A stretch of DNA of 64,000 nucleotides from Rhodosorus marinus (GCA_029953675.1 JAMWBK010000003.1:992001-1056000), one strand, 5' to 3'. Positions 21,511-33,339 are shown, numbered from the stretch's first letter. A program made the numbers and translations. The notes: generated by a model not told the origin, from the sequence alone.

Positions 21511-23435
21511 TTACATGCGGAAAGTGTCTCTTATTTGGGCATAGGCCAAAGCGATCATTTGCATTCGCTCCAGCCCTGCCTCCCCAATGTTCGGGTTCAG
21601 ATCCGGGTGGAACTTCATTGCCATGGATCTGTAGGCTTTCTTCACCGTCCTAAGGTCTGCGCCGTCCTCGATGCCCAGGATTCTATACGAATCGATGTCC
21701 GCGTACTTATTCTGGCTATCACTAGAACCGCTGAAGCGGTCTCCTTGTCCACCTCCAAAGCCTCTCGCACCCCTCTGCCAGTGCCAATGAGTAGAACGGG
21801 ATCTCGTCTTGAAGTCCCCTTCTGGCACGAACCATTCTTGGTTGAATCCCTTCTCCCTCCACTCCAAGCGATCCTTTTGCCACAGGTTCCTGTAGGTAGG
21901 GAATGTTTGCAGATTTGTATTAGTGATCCAGTTAACCTTCGAACCCCCAAAATCCGAGCAACCGCTACCACTCACCAATATCCTTCCCATTCTTCGTCGT
22001 CCCATCCCGGTATGTCCCAGTCGCTATTGTCGGAGATCCAGTTTTCCCACTCTTCCTTCGAGAACGAATTCACCTTCTTATGAAATCCTTCGCCAGTCGC
22101 GCCGTTTTGTTTCGCCATTAAGTGCATTTTCTTGTCCGAGTGCATATAGTTTCGGGTGCTTTGCCACTCGTCGAACGCCTGCTTGACCAAAGCGGTTGGT
22201 TGAATCAGCAATGCTGCAAAGACAAAGGAAGTACAAAATAAAGCCTGCGTTCCCTAGTGCGCTTGCAAAGCAACGCACCAAATCCGCACATTCATCCTCC
22301 CCTATGCAATCAGGCTCTTGGATACGAGCAACGTTGAAGACCTCCAGCTCCTTAGTTACACTATGCTCAGTTATATGTTGCATGTTCTCCCTCTGTACTC
22401 CAAGACCATGCAAATACCTAAAAAGCCACTCCTTATCCTTTTCGTTTGACATGCACGCAATGACGGATTCCTAACACAACACAGTCGCATTACCAGTCAG
22501 ACCGTGAAATTGCCGTCGGAGCCTCGACTTGGGCACTGTTGTCGTGTTTCAACTTGTGTGCATGCTTACCGTCTCAATAGTCGAGGTGTCCAGCGGGTTC
22601 AGCCGCAGATAATCTAGAAAAGGTTCAAACACTGGTACAACGTCTACCCCATAAATCATCCAGTCTCGGAACTCATTCAAGAACGGGGGTTGACTGGGCG
22701 ACTTGAAGTACATGTAAATCTTGACTTGAACTTTCCGATTTGTGCCGCTCCCAGATGCGACGCGGAAGTGACCCCATGTAGCGAAAGATCTCATCGCAGC
22801 TGCACCCTGCAAATCGAAATCGTGAAGCGTCCGAAGCCAGGGTCAGACCTCTGAGAGAACAAACCAACAAATTTCAAAGCACCAGAACAACAACAGTCTC
22901 GTACCTGAGCACAATCGACGAACATGAGCAGGCGTGGGCCTGATACGGTCGGTTCGACGGACAAACCGTTGCCAATCACAGTACTAACTTCGAGGACGTC
23001 GCCAACCATAATCTTCGAGAGACCACCAGCATCGTGCGTAGAGTCAACCAAAAATTGCAGCCTCTCGCTCTCTGGAGGAGAAGCTACGACTAGCACACTT
23101 GATAGGTCCCGCCCCACTCGATTCACAAGTACGAACTGGCCAGGCTTCTTATGCGTCCAATTCAAATCCCCGGAGTCTACAGTAATCTGCATATGGTTTC
23201 CATAGCGGGAGCCGCAAACGGGACGGACATCCACTACTCTCGCTTGAAGTGCTTCTCCAACGCGCTCCTTCTGAGGTCTCACTTGATCAAAATCCTTGTT
23301 AACCCGCTTCAGAAAAAAGCTCCTCTTAACATCCTTCAGCACCGAGACCACAACCCGGCGCTCACCCCTCCTCTTCAGATCCGGTCTTCCTTTCCCAGGC
23401 CGAGTTACCAAACCGCCCCCAATCACAAACGCCAT
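21511..23435 (-). CDS. Fusion of a ferredoxin-NADP reductase-like module with a C-terminal J domain, plastid-type presequence
   Basis: Exons 23435-22905, 22806-22570, 22470-22290, 22213-21976 and 21889-21511 keep frame and give 521 residues. Residues 1-30 (MAFVIGGGLVTRPGKGR) look like a plastid transit peptide. Residues about 70-310 match plant FAD/NAD(P) oxidoreductases of the pKIWI502/FNR type: a beta-barrel segment HKKPGQFVLVNRVG, VVASPPESERLQFLVD, a DVLEVSTVIGNGL loop, then a nucleotide-fold part with RSFATWGHFR and ESVIACMSNEKDKEWLFRYL. The usual Gly-rich pyridine-nucleotide motif is changed (FVDCAQGAAAMRS). An acidic, Trp-rich linker (SDNSDWDIPGWDDEEWEGYW) leads to a complete J domain at about 455-521: YADIDSYRILGIEDGADLRT, KKAYRSMAMKFHPDLNP with the HPD motif, ending YAQIRDTFRM. 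The third donor site (gtgcgg) is the least certain junction. Confidence 0.82.
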
Positions 23436-26294
23436 CGCGGTAATCCCACCAACTGTCAAGCAAAACACCCCCACAGAATACAACGTCAGTCCAATAAACC
23501 TCCCTCCCACCCCCCCCCACCCCCACCCTCCCTCCTGCGCACCCTGTCCAAACTCCCTCCTCAAATCCTCCTATTTGTATAAAACACCACAAGCCTTCCA
23601 CCTCAAAAAATTGCAACCAGCCTCCTCACCCTTGTCTTCTCCTTTTCCTTCCACTTCCGCCAACTTCTCGCCCCTTTCATCTATCATGACATGAAACACT
23701 CTTTTCAAAACCCTCTTGCCATTTTCCAGCCGCATTTCAACTCTCATTCAACCTTCAAAAGAAAGAAAAAACTAACGCCTTACCCCCCTCCCTCTCCCTT
23801 CTACCACCTGTCCTGCGGGTTAACGCCAAACTCCTATACCCCCCTTTCAATGAACCCTCCAAAGTGGAAATGCCTATTAATTTTGAAAATAGAATCATGT
23901 TCTTCTTCTCGATCCTTCTAACCCCCTTCCCACACTCCGACTCTCCCATCTCGGAATAGGTGCAAGCACATTCCTCCTCCACCCTTGCAAGATTCTTTAT
24001 GAAATGGAAATACTTGAATTTTATATTATTATTAAGAATATCTCGTTTTGTATCACATCAGTTTGACCCCATCGTTAGGATCCAGCTAAATATCAGACAG
24101 GTTTTCTGATATTAACAAAAACGACTATAAAAGACCAGCTAACTTCCGCCACCCCTTTATTTGCCGTCTAAGTTTGACCGGGAGAATCATGTTCTTTTGA
24201 AATAAAAAGAGATCTACGCGGATCGGGGTACTCAGTATTCTTGTTTTTTGGTAACTTTAGGAATGCGGATGTGGGGGGCAGTGTTTCTTATTTCACGGGG
24301 GGTGCACTTGCGGATAACCTTGTTGATTTACAAAACAGTCAGACCGTTTTTCTTCTTGATGAAATTTGCAGAATTTCATTTCAAATGGGGTTGCGTAGAT
24401 ACTACATCGCTGCTTATTGAGAGAATCTGGTTGGTGATATCAGTTAATTCCAATCAGTATAAGAATGAATTATAGTAAATGTATTAAGGTTAGTTAAAAT
24501 TAGTGAGAAATGATTGGTGACAGGGTATACTAGTTCAACCGTCATTGGTAATGTCTTTTCCTTATCACCCAAAACTGATTTTACCCCCACATCTTCAAGG
24601 AGATCAAAATCCCATGTAGTCAGGGAATCCGGGGGGTTGTGGGGGGGGGGGGGGTGGATTGGAAATGTAGTGACCCTTCGGGCGGGGGTGTTGGAACTGA
24701 TATAGACTGAAAAAGATCAACTTCTGCAGAGGAAATAATGTCAGTTGTCAATTCAACACCTCCAGCCCCACCCCCCCAACCCGGTACTCCTTGTTTCCAA
24801 TATCTGAACACTATGGAAACTAATTTCCGTTGATTATTTTACACTTTGAATAAATTCAGAATTAATAATTTAATATTGATGTTCTGTATTCCAATCAATG
24901 ATGAATCTAAGCCTCGTGATCGATTTCTATTCGGAGAAATTCTTAAATGACTGATGGGGTGCTTGTATTATTGTTATTCAGGAAAATTGTTAGGTACCTC
25001 AATCGGTGTCAGTCGCTAGCTCGGAATTGCCTCCTTCTATTGGATCAAGAAGACTCAAGGGGCTGCGCGAGTAGTCTAGCGGAGATGGATGGGTGCCTGT
25101 CGCTCAGTAGCTGGCTGTCCAACTTATACTGCAATGGCGTGTTCCATTTTGCTGAATATACTCCTTGAATTTTGAAGATGAAATAGGTGTGTTTGCTAGC
25201 TTGTTAATTGGCATTTTCGGGCCAAGACTGATTGTAGAGCAAACAGCAGATGACTTTTCTCTTTGCAGATGACTGAATGGCTTCCTCACGTGCGGAGCTA
25301 TTCCGTACCCTTTCTTGCTGGTTTACCCGGCTCGTCAAGTGCTTGCCATTCTCATTGAAGGTAAGCGTCGATGGGTGTGCTTGGAAGAACCAGAGCCATG
25401 GCCTAACATCCAGGTGGGTATGTTATGATGTTTACGGAAGTCTTTTTGCTTTCGTCCTACTTGGCTTTGTCACGTCTCGCGGAGGTGCAGGCCAATCCAT
25501 GCAGATGCACGCTTGGTCTTGCTATGGTTCATGACGGCAAGAGGTCTGGGGGGTCTTAGATTTGCCCAAAACCTCCGCGACAGTGAAGAGGGCCATGGTC
25601 CCCTCTCCAACATCTACTTGTTATTAAGATCACCCTCCAACTGAATCGAGCTTACTACGCTCTGAGGCCCTAAAAAGCCACTTAGTCTAAAGCGTGAGTT
25701 GATTATTAAGCTTGCGATGTTCCAATAGATACTTCGCAGCGAGTACACCGTACCTAAATCCAAAAATGAAGCATCTCGCTTTTTTCACGCACGATCAGGA
25801 AGCACTGTGCGACTAATATTTAGAGGTATCCATCCGAGGCCTCCCGTGCATACCCGAACTCGCAAAACAATCCCGGATACGTCACTATTCGTCTCTCAGC
25901 TCTTTGCGATCAAACCCTAACAATAATTCAAAAACAAGAGGAACAAAGTCGACGAAACGCGCCCAACGAAAGGTGGAAGCCCTTCCAATACTCTACAGGG
26001 TACCTCATGTGAGGTACCCATAGCCACCCCGTCCCCCCTAAGCCTCACAGCCGCGACAGCAGTATGCAATACCTTCAACCGAATCAAGACCTCGACCTCA
26101 GTGAAGTACACATAACAAAAAACTACAAAAAACAAGCCAACCCAACCGGCCGTTGTATCTTTAAAAAGCCCCAAACTCCACTTCCCGTTCTAACAGTTTT
26201 TACCAATTTAGACAACAAAACCGTTGCTGACAGTGCAAATTGTGCTTTTACAATCAAAACCCAAGAAGAAAAACTGGAATCCAGAAAGTCGAGG
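23436..26294. other. Long spacer, no recognised gene
   Basis: About 2.9 kb. The first 500 bp are C/T-rich on the plus strand (leader of the FNR-J gene). AT-rich stretches follow at 23980-24950, with G runs at 24640-24655. Around 24950-25560 there are short open stretches and possible splice sites but no family match. At 25998-26019, two 10-base arms (gggtacctca / tgaggtaccc) flank a 2-base centre. Confidence 0.4.
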
Positions 26295-26469
26295 TTTTTC
26301 CATACAAAAACGTCGTTTTCAAGGTTCAGCCTTTGTAAATGCTTTCTGCGGGGTTTTCCATGCAAAAACGTCGTTTTCGAGGTGTGGCCTTCGTAAATGC
26401 TTTCTGCGGGTTTTCCATACAAAAACGTCGTTTTCAAGGTTAGCCCCCCGTTTGTAAATGCTTTCTGGG
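26295..26469. repeat. Three tandem copies of a roughly 58-bp unit
   Basis: Unit core ttttccatacaaaaacgtcg...ttttcaagg...tttgtaaatgctttctgcgg occurs at about 26295, 26353 and 26411. The copies are about 85-90% alike and the minus strand reads as imperfect peptide repeats (FLYGKP), but no gene extends from them. About 320 bp upstream of the UBTD-like start. Confidence 0.85.
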
Positions 26470-26785
26470 CGTATTTATGTTGATGTTTTTGAGTTGGTTG
26501 AGGAAGGAGGGTGGTAACGTCGGGAGTACTATTTCGTGTGTGTGCGGGGTGGCGGGGGGGAGGGGGCGAAGGAGGGGGAGGAAATGGTGGTGAACTTTTT
26601 GGATGTGAGATATTAGATCGGCAGCGGTGTTACTAGTTTTTGGATTGGTAAGAGTCGTTCGGTTTTAGCAATTTTTGGCTTGGAAGAGAAGGAGGCAAAA
26701 GAGTCTTGTTTGACAGGAAGAGTTTCAGTGATTGGTTTTTTTTTTTTTGTTTGTTGTCCGTGGTTGTCGAGGAGTTGGAGGGGGA

Positions 26786-27358
26786 ATGGGGTGTGGTTCG
26801 TCAAAGGAAGACGGTGGAGGGGCTGCTGAGGCTCTGAGCTGGGATGGGATGGTGAAGAACCCTAAGACTTGGGAATTGGAGAGAGCAGTACAAACTGAGC
26901 ATTTGCAGAGAATGCGGGCAGAGTTCTGGGAAACAAGGGTTGAAGGTAGGGAGGAGATGTGGGTTGCTTTGATGGCTGCGGCTGACGCCGATTCGGTAAG
27001 TGATTCTGTTGCTCTCTGGTTGATGCTGGGCATGCTCGACTGTGCTTTGACTACCAGTATGTTCTTCAGAAACGTAGTGATCCGGTTTCTCAACCACTTG
27101 TATTTCCAATGCCTAACCCAGGACGAGCTCAGGTTTCAAATAGTCGACGCTGCCGGGATCCAACCGGCTCTGAAAAGAAAGACACTGGAGCTTGTATACG
27201 ATGAAAGAGGAGCGATATATGAAGTTCCCATCTATTGCTTAAGCGCACCTTCGAACGTTGATGGAGAGAACGCCTGCGAAGAAATGAAGGACGCGCGTTT
27301 CTATCTCCAAGGGTATTATGAAAGCCATCGGCCCAAACTTGTGGGTCACCGTATGTAA
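26786..27358 (+). CDS. UBTD1/2-like ubiquitin-domain-containing protein (DC-UbP N-domain)
   Basis: Begins MGCGSSKE, a strong N-myristoylation start. The family N-domain follows: LQRMRAEFWETRVEGREEMW, ALMAAADADS, then DELRFQIVDAAGIQPALKRK and YDERGAIYEVPIYCLSAPSN, matching the order in animal and plant UBTD proteins, which bind ubiquitin and E2/E3 components. Exons are read as 26786-26995 and 27122-27358; the intron (26996-27121) is 126 bases, a multiple of three, and has no in-frame stop, so the unspliced RNA would add 42 residues. The predicted protein (148 residues) stops before the C-terminal ubiquitin-like domain expected in the family; a good donor (gtatgt) just before the stop suggests that a further exon exists which I could not place. 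Confidence 0.82.
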   Translation: MGCGSSKEDGGGAAEALSWDGMVKNPKTWELERAVQTEHLQRMRAEFWETRVEGREEMWVALMAAADADSVSDSVALWLMLGMLDCALTTSMFFRNVVIRFLNHLYFQCLTQDELRFQIVDAAGIQPALKRKTLELVYDERGAIYEVPIYCLSAPSNVDGENACEEMKDARFYLQGYYESHRPKLVGHRM

Positions 27359-27839
27359 AATCAAAAAGAAAGTCTTATATGCGCCGATCCACAGTCCCTT
27401 GTTCTGAGGCGAATGAAGGTCAAGGACACCCCAATGGGGCCCTCCCATTATGGTTGGCTCAGTTATTGTTAAAGTTTCGGTCAAGGGAGTGTCCTACGCG
27501 GTCTAATGACCTAGTGCTCCGATTCTTGCGTAAGAAGAATACGTTGATCAACTGTTCTATTCAGCTATGGAACAGTTCTTGGATCCAGGGACACCAGCTA
27601 AGGTAAATCCTGACAGGAAATCCTGACAGTCATCGCAAGGTGAACGTGGACTGAGAAAACCAGCCGTGCGTCGTTGGAAAAATTCGATAAGCTCTTTGGC
27701 TTCTTCTCTCGCCCAATTCAGACGGGATTGATTGATCCTGCAGGTCATGCGGATCCCGTCACTAGTGCGGGTGTATTCCTCTGCCGGATCCACCGAGTCC
27801 TCCGAATTAGATTATTAGTTGTGGTATTTATTGGGAGCC

Positions 27840-29088
27840 CTACTCTTTCCGCAGCTTGGGCGGGGCAGTACTAATGTGCAGTGCAAGTATGAAGATTGAT
27901 ATCATTCCAAACCCAATTGCTGCGGCAGCGACTCCGATCTTCGTCCTACCTAACTCCCCTGCGTTTATTCTCTCGATGAGCCGTTGAACTTTGTTGGCTA
28001 GCGGTATCACAACGGACCAGAAAGGGGAGGTTGGACCCCACCAGATATCTGCGAATCACGCCGAATGGAATACCCTGAGAACCTTTGTTTTTTGTTTTGC
28101 TTTACGATTTCGCGGTAGAGCACGTCTCTTGAAGACTTTGTTCGCAGCTGGGGAGTCTCTCGTACCTTCGATTGGGCTTGAATTCTTTTTCTCTTTCGCG
28201 AAAAGCACGAGGTTCTCAACGGACCGCGATCCACTAAACTTGTATACATTGTTGTCCTGAAGAAAGCAGTTGGGACGATGGTTATCTCGTGTGAGTCTGC
28301 ACAATGTAGACTGGGGAGGCAGGCTTCTTAAAATAAGAAGAGCTTGAGCAGATTTGGCCATCCTGCTCACCTCATCAACTAGGACGAAAGTCGGGTAGGC
28401 TTTAATCTGCAGGCGCTTTAACAGAATGACTGACTCTCTTCCCTCAAGCTAATCACATGCGTAGAAAGTGGCAGATTTTCAGATGATTGAACGCTTCTTT
28501 GCACGCACGGATTCATGGTAGGATATTTACCTTAGCCACTTGCACGGACGCGCTCACAAGCTTTTTACGAACCTCTTCGTACTGTTTCACAAATCTTTGG
28601 CAATGGATACATCGCCTAGGTGCAGAATCATATAAACCATGGTCAGCGGAGATGAGAGCTTCAATGTATTTCAACCACGAGCTCCTGATGGCGAAGACGC
28701 ATACCTGCTGTAGACTTGCACCAACCACCGTTCTATTCCATGAGAGGTGGTACATCAAAACATTCGTTAGCCAGTTGAGTGGATTATGATTCAGGAAACG
28801 CACAGTACAGCCTACCTCCTTTCGTGAAGGCCTCCTCAACATTATCCAAACTCAGTTTTATAGTCTCAGTTTTCCTGAATCGTACAGGAACGAGCAAGAC
28901 ATCAGCACACCCAAAACGAACAGATACCTGCTGCAAAAACATGTCGAGGCTGCTCCTCACCATTTTGCGTTCACAGTCCTCTCCTTCACCTCCCAAGTTA
29001 TCTCTGTCGCAACACTTCTACACCTCAGAACCAACGCACAAATGCCACTCAGCACGAGCAACAACCGCAGACGTCCGATCCTCCCCAT
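27840..29088 (-). CDS. Membrane-anchored thioredoxin/PDI-family protein (TMX-like)
   Basis: ER thiol oxidoreductase candidate. The start MGRIGRLRLLLVLSGICALVL is a clear signal peptide. Later minus-strand exons carry, in order: LDNVEEAFTKGG; NWLTNVLMYHLSW (the beta strand before the active site); CIHCQRFVKQYEEVRKKL with a CIHC active site; QVAKVN; RLQIKAYPTFVLVDE containing the cis-Pro YPT motif (about 28375-28430); VYKFSGSRSVENLVLF; and finally PLANKVQRLIERINAGELGR, a membrane helix (AAAAIGFGMISIFILALHIS) and a short basic end PPKLRKE. At least five introns are implied and exact borders are not all settled. One thioredoxin domain plus one C-terminal membrane helix fits the TMX3-like type, though the second PDI-like domain of TMX3 is not seen. 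Its 3' end lies about 480 bp from the convergent UBTD-like gene. Confidence 0.78.
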
Positions 29089-32000
29089 CTCTTCCCTACC
29101 CTCCCACAAACCAAACCGGAAAAGCCAACTGACTCCAACCAGACCAATACAGTGCTCCTCCAAATACTCGATTCCTACTTCCCACACTCACTCATCGTAT
29201 CCTCTAGAAGCAAACCAAAAAGAAAAAACCTAAAACTCACTCCGATGAAAACCAAAGCCAAGAACCAGCTACTCAGAGTTCATTGACATCCTCTACCACC
29301 TCATACTTCATCTTCCAAACAAAACAAGTCTCTCAACCCAGAGAAATCCCTCACAAACTCGCCACCTCCCTCCCCACTCGCCCCCTTCCTCCCCACACCC
29401 TTCCCAACGTTTCACGCACACCGCACCTCACCCAACCGCACCACCAAAACAGTCATTACTTCAATCAACAATAGCTTCTTCAATCAACAAATTCAGATTT
29501 CTTTCAATCAAATTATTCCTACTTCTCAATGGGACTCTTTAGTATTGCTTCGGTCTTTTTAGAAAGTGTTGCTTGTTGCCAGCTTCGCCGTGTCCTTCAC
29601 AGTGGCACCCGGCCGTCTTGACAGCCTCCTCACGGAGCTGTCTCTGACTCTGACGTTTCGAATGCTGCTCTGGTGTTGAACGGGCGTCATCGGCTTCTCC
29701 CTTGCCGCAGCTCAGGGTAGTGTTTAGGCTCTGAAACAAGTTGCGGTTGTTGAACTACTTGGTCCAACGCTGCTTTACTGTGGGACGCGCGTCATCAGCG
29801 TCTCGTTTCTCGCTTCTCAGGGTAGTTAGGCTCTGAATAACGGATCGAGTGAATAGAGTGTCGTATTCCCGACAGATAAGGAGGCGTCCGATATTTTTAT
29901 CCGACGGTCGGATATAAGCATATCAGACCTGCAATTTGAAATAAAAGTGATTTCTTATTTTCTGGATTTGCGTCCGATATAATTTTATCAGACATGAATT
30001 GGAAATATGAAAAACGATTTCGTCCGACAACGAAATCTGAGCATTCTGAAATTAGCTTAGATTGTGCGTGACAGCCTGTCGATGACAGAAGTAATCGTAA
30101 TTCAATATTGGCCCGAAAATGATTGATTATTATCCTAATGTTGATTGAGTATCAGACGGTTTGTCGGACCAGCCAATTAGACACGTTCTAAGTTTCTACA
30201 TTTATTCAATAGTCTGCTGGCATGAAATCTATCGGGACTGTTTATGATCACTCTGCTAAATGAGTCTTAGCTACTGGTTTGTTGCTTTCAGGATCGTGAA
30301 TGGTTGACAGACCAGTTCAGTTTGGTCTGAGGGGAACTATCCTAGGGTCTCTAGGTTTTTCTAAAGCAAAATGCGTCACCGGCGACGAGGAAAAGGTTGG
30401 ATCGCTCTCTGAGCAAAATGAGAGAGATTTGATAAACGATTGGAAGGCTACGTGTTCTGTACTTGCTCTGGAGGGCGCACCTAATGCTGCTAGCTTGTCC
30501 AGTGGACAGAAATCGTCACCGGGGAGTTCTATCTATCCATAAATCTGACGAGAGTGCGAAACTAACAAGCAAGACCAGGACTTGTAACACGGCTCAAACG
30601 ATGGTGTGAGAACATACACCCTCCCTAATTGGCATTGCGGTTGACTGTGCGCGTCGCTTCTGGAAGCGGGGGGTGAGAGTAGCGTTAACGAATTTAGATA
30701 CTCTGCCGCATCCCAGATTTCACCTTCGAGCATACTGCTTTCCACCAGAGAAACTGTTGTCTGACTTCCAACAATTTTTCGTCTGTGCCTTTACTAAACC
30801 TACCCCTAAATAGAGGTCAATCAACAGCGTAGATGTTTCAATCAAATAATCTAAACTTCTTAGAACCGTGGAAGTCGCCTTGTACTATTGTACTAATTCG
30901 TATTATGCTAGTGGTACTGCACTTGGGATACTGTGCTGGGATGTGGTTGCCTGCGCACTTAGCTTCCAGAAGTGTGGGGTGAGAACGGCACTCACCAAGT
31001 TCATACTAGGACAACAGCGGAAACATAACCACCCGCAAGTGTCTGTCAATGTGGTAGCTAAAACCACTAGCAGGCTGGGAGCTATCGTCTACAACAAGGT
31101 TTGTCGCTTGGTCAATATCCGGAGGATTTGGGCGGATATGCCAAGTTGACAAATGAAAGCTGGATCACGAAGCTTCCTTATGTCATAGAGCGCAGATGGT
31201 TGATGATCATAGAGGTTGGCCCGCTGGACGGAGGTCTGCACGCAAGTGCAGCCGACGGGTCCAAGCAATCCGGGCTGGCTTTGACCCTGAACAATGAGCT
31301 GCACTTTAGCAAGGCTATGCCATGAATCGCCAGGTGAAAGCGCGAGTTGAAACATAGCACTCGTCTCGAGGAGAACTCATCCAGAGACCTTCTCGTGAGC
31401 GGGCTACTTCGTTATTTTTGCTTTCTGAAGGGAGTAGAGGAGGGACACACCTTTGCGACATAGTACAGCCTCCTTGCTAGCTGCCCATGAACTTGATTCG
31501 AGGGCCGGTTTCCCCGAGAATGAAGGACTGCAGACTAGCTGTCCGGTGGATATTTCACTACGCCTGCCAATAGCATAACATTTTCACAATAGAAGTACGA
31601 GATAAGGCTTCTTCCCCGGGTGAATGTCCATCGTACTCAAGGGTGAGCTCCTCGAGGGTTATGGCGACCTAGTAGGCATACCAAAAGACATGTCAGAACA
31701 ATCCCGTACGTATTGGTCCACGAACATGGAGGTGTCCCCCACATGTGTCTCGAAAAACTCAATTGTCTTGTAGCGGGTTTCGCGTTCATCAAACCGGTGG
31801 CCTCCAGGCCCAAGATACGGGAGGGCTTGGCGAATGCTCAGCTTTGACTGAAAAGATCCTGCACTTCTCTGGATAAAGCCACTTGGTCGGACTATTCGCT
31901 CAACGACGGACAACAAGTTTGGGACAGCTACCAGACACGTCCTTCCACGACACACCGGCGCGCACGTGTAGTTTCTCAGTCATGCGTGTTTGTGTGTGGC

Positions 32001-33189
32001 GTGTGCTGAGTTCGGCGAGTACGCCTTTGCAATCTTTTGTTTCGAAACTTGCTAGAATGATAACGGTTTGCAAGCACTGGTATCATTGGAAATCAGTCAA
32101 CGCCTTGATATATATCGTTCATAGCTAGCGTCGTTGAGCCAGAGTCTAGTCCAGCTGAAATACCTCGCTTCCCCTTGTCTTGAAACTACACCACCCCAAC
32201 CCCCCCCCCCAGACCACTCCTTTCAGTGAGCCATGATTTAGAAACAATATTAACAAAACCAAAATTTAGTTTGTGAGTTGATCAACTACATTAAGAGCAC
32301 GATAATGTCTCGTACAACCATGCCATCTGGTATCCTGTGAGGTATTGCGGCGAGTCCTTTCAGAATTAAATCTAGGACTTACGAGCTACTGAATAGCAGC
32401 AATTTCAGACTTTGCCCGTTCTATGGGAGCAAACACTGCTTATTCAAAAAAAAGTTGACGAGCCTAAACCAGTTGCTATTCAGCAACTAGTACCTCAAGA
32501 ACCGAAGAGCCTGATTGAGTATGCTGAAGCACATTCGCGCAATGCAGCAGTACCAGTAAGACACGCTATGGCGAGACACCTTCAAGTTGTGGCGTTGACG
32601 TTGCTTTCGCGTCGATCATAGCACTCGTGGAAATCACGCGGATGGACGACAATTGTGCTTTCGCTGACGGGAACAGCTTGTGTGTCACGTATGGTAGCGG
32701 AATTTTTTATTGCTTTTTACGGTGCACGGAGCCGGACTCGCTGCTAATATTGAGTATCAAACAGGGCATTCGCATGCAACTTTCCTTCTTGTAAACTACC
32801 GCAGCCTTTTGACTATCCAACAAGGCCGTACTTTAGGTGAGGATACGCATTCCCCAAACCGCTCGAGTTAGACAGTGCACATATCGACACGGCCAAAATG
32901 TGATCTACGAGATGCGGAATTCAAGGCGGACTTCTCAGCCGCCTGAACAGTATGGAACATTCTCCAAACGAGCGAGAAAATTATCCAGTGTATTAAGCAC
33001 GCGAAGATCGTCGTGATGGTCAAGTTTCAAATTCCCAAGCGAGAACGATTCCTCTGGCCTGAGAAAGAGGTCGATGACTACAGAAAAAAATCGTTCTCGT
33101 CTTTTCCCAACATTTGTTCAATCCCGACGCAAACTGGTCAGATAAAGGCTCGGGTACTGCCTTCTCCAAATTCTCTGACTCATATCTCC
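29089..33189. other. Gene-poor region with unassigned open stretches
   Basis: No recognised gene in about 4.1 kb. From 29685 to 29850 two diverged copies of a gggcgtcat...cagggtagt...taggctctga unit are seen. An AT-rich part (29870-30200) holds an inverted repeat atccgac/gtcggat at 29899-29913 and repeats of gtccgatat...atcmgac. Protein-like but unassigned stretches lie at 30300-30542 (+), 31089-31355 (-), 31659-31955 (-, with LPYLGPGGHRFDERETRYKT) and 32412-32621 (+). The 31659-31955 stretch may be an exon of an unrecognised minus-strand gene. Confidence 0.35.
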
Positions 33190-33339
33190 TTACTTTCTAG
33201 AAGATTGCTCGATCCGCTTCGCACTTTCCAAGTAATCATCCACGGTGCTCCTTACATCTGGGACATTGTATTTCTGTGAAATATAAATGCCAGCGACGAT
33301 ACCCACAGCAAGCGTAAACATGTGAGAAACCAGGCCCAT
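33190..33339 (-). CDS. STMP1-like short transmembrane mitochondrial microprotein (49 residues)
   Basis: A single-exon 49-residue frame: MGLVSHMFTLAVGIVAGIYI, then SQKYNVPDVRSTVDDYLESA and a basic end KRIEQSSRK. One membrane helix (residues about 5-20) is followed directly by a Q-x-Y-x-(V/I)-P motif and a charged helix. This is the exact layout of animal STMP1 (helix with G-x-Y, then QNY-x-IP and a Lys/Glu helix), a mitochondrial inner-membrane microprotein linked to respiratory complexes. Length also agrees with STMP1 (about 47). It was checked codon by codon on the minus strand. It is below the size most gene finders report. A chance frame is unlikely given motif order, but homology by eye over 49 residues remains tentative. 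Confidence 0.7.
   Translation of the reverse strand: MGLVSHMFTLAVGIVAGIYISQKYNVPDVRSTVDDYLESAKRIEQSSRK

Noticed and set aside
21256-22083. 275-codon plus-strand open frame
   Set aside because: Antisense to the last exons of the FNR-J gene; its peptide has no domain character and it reads through the introns of that gene.
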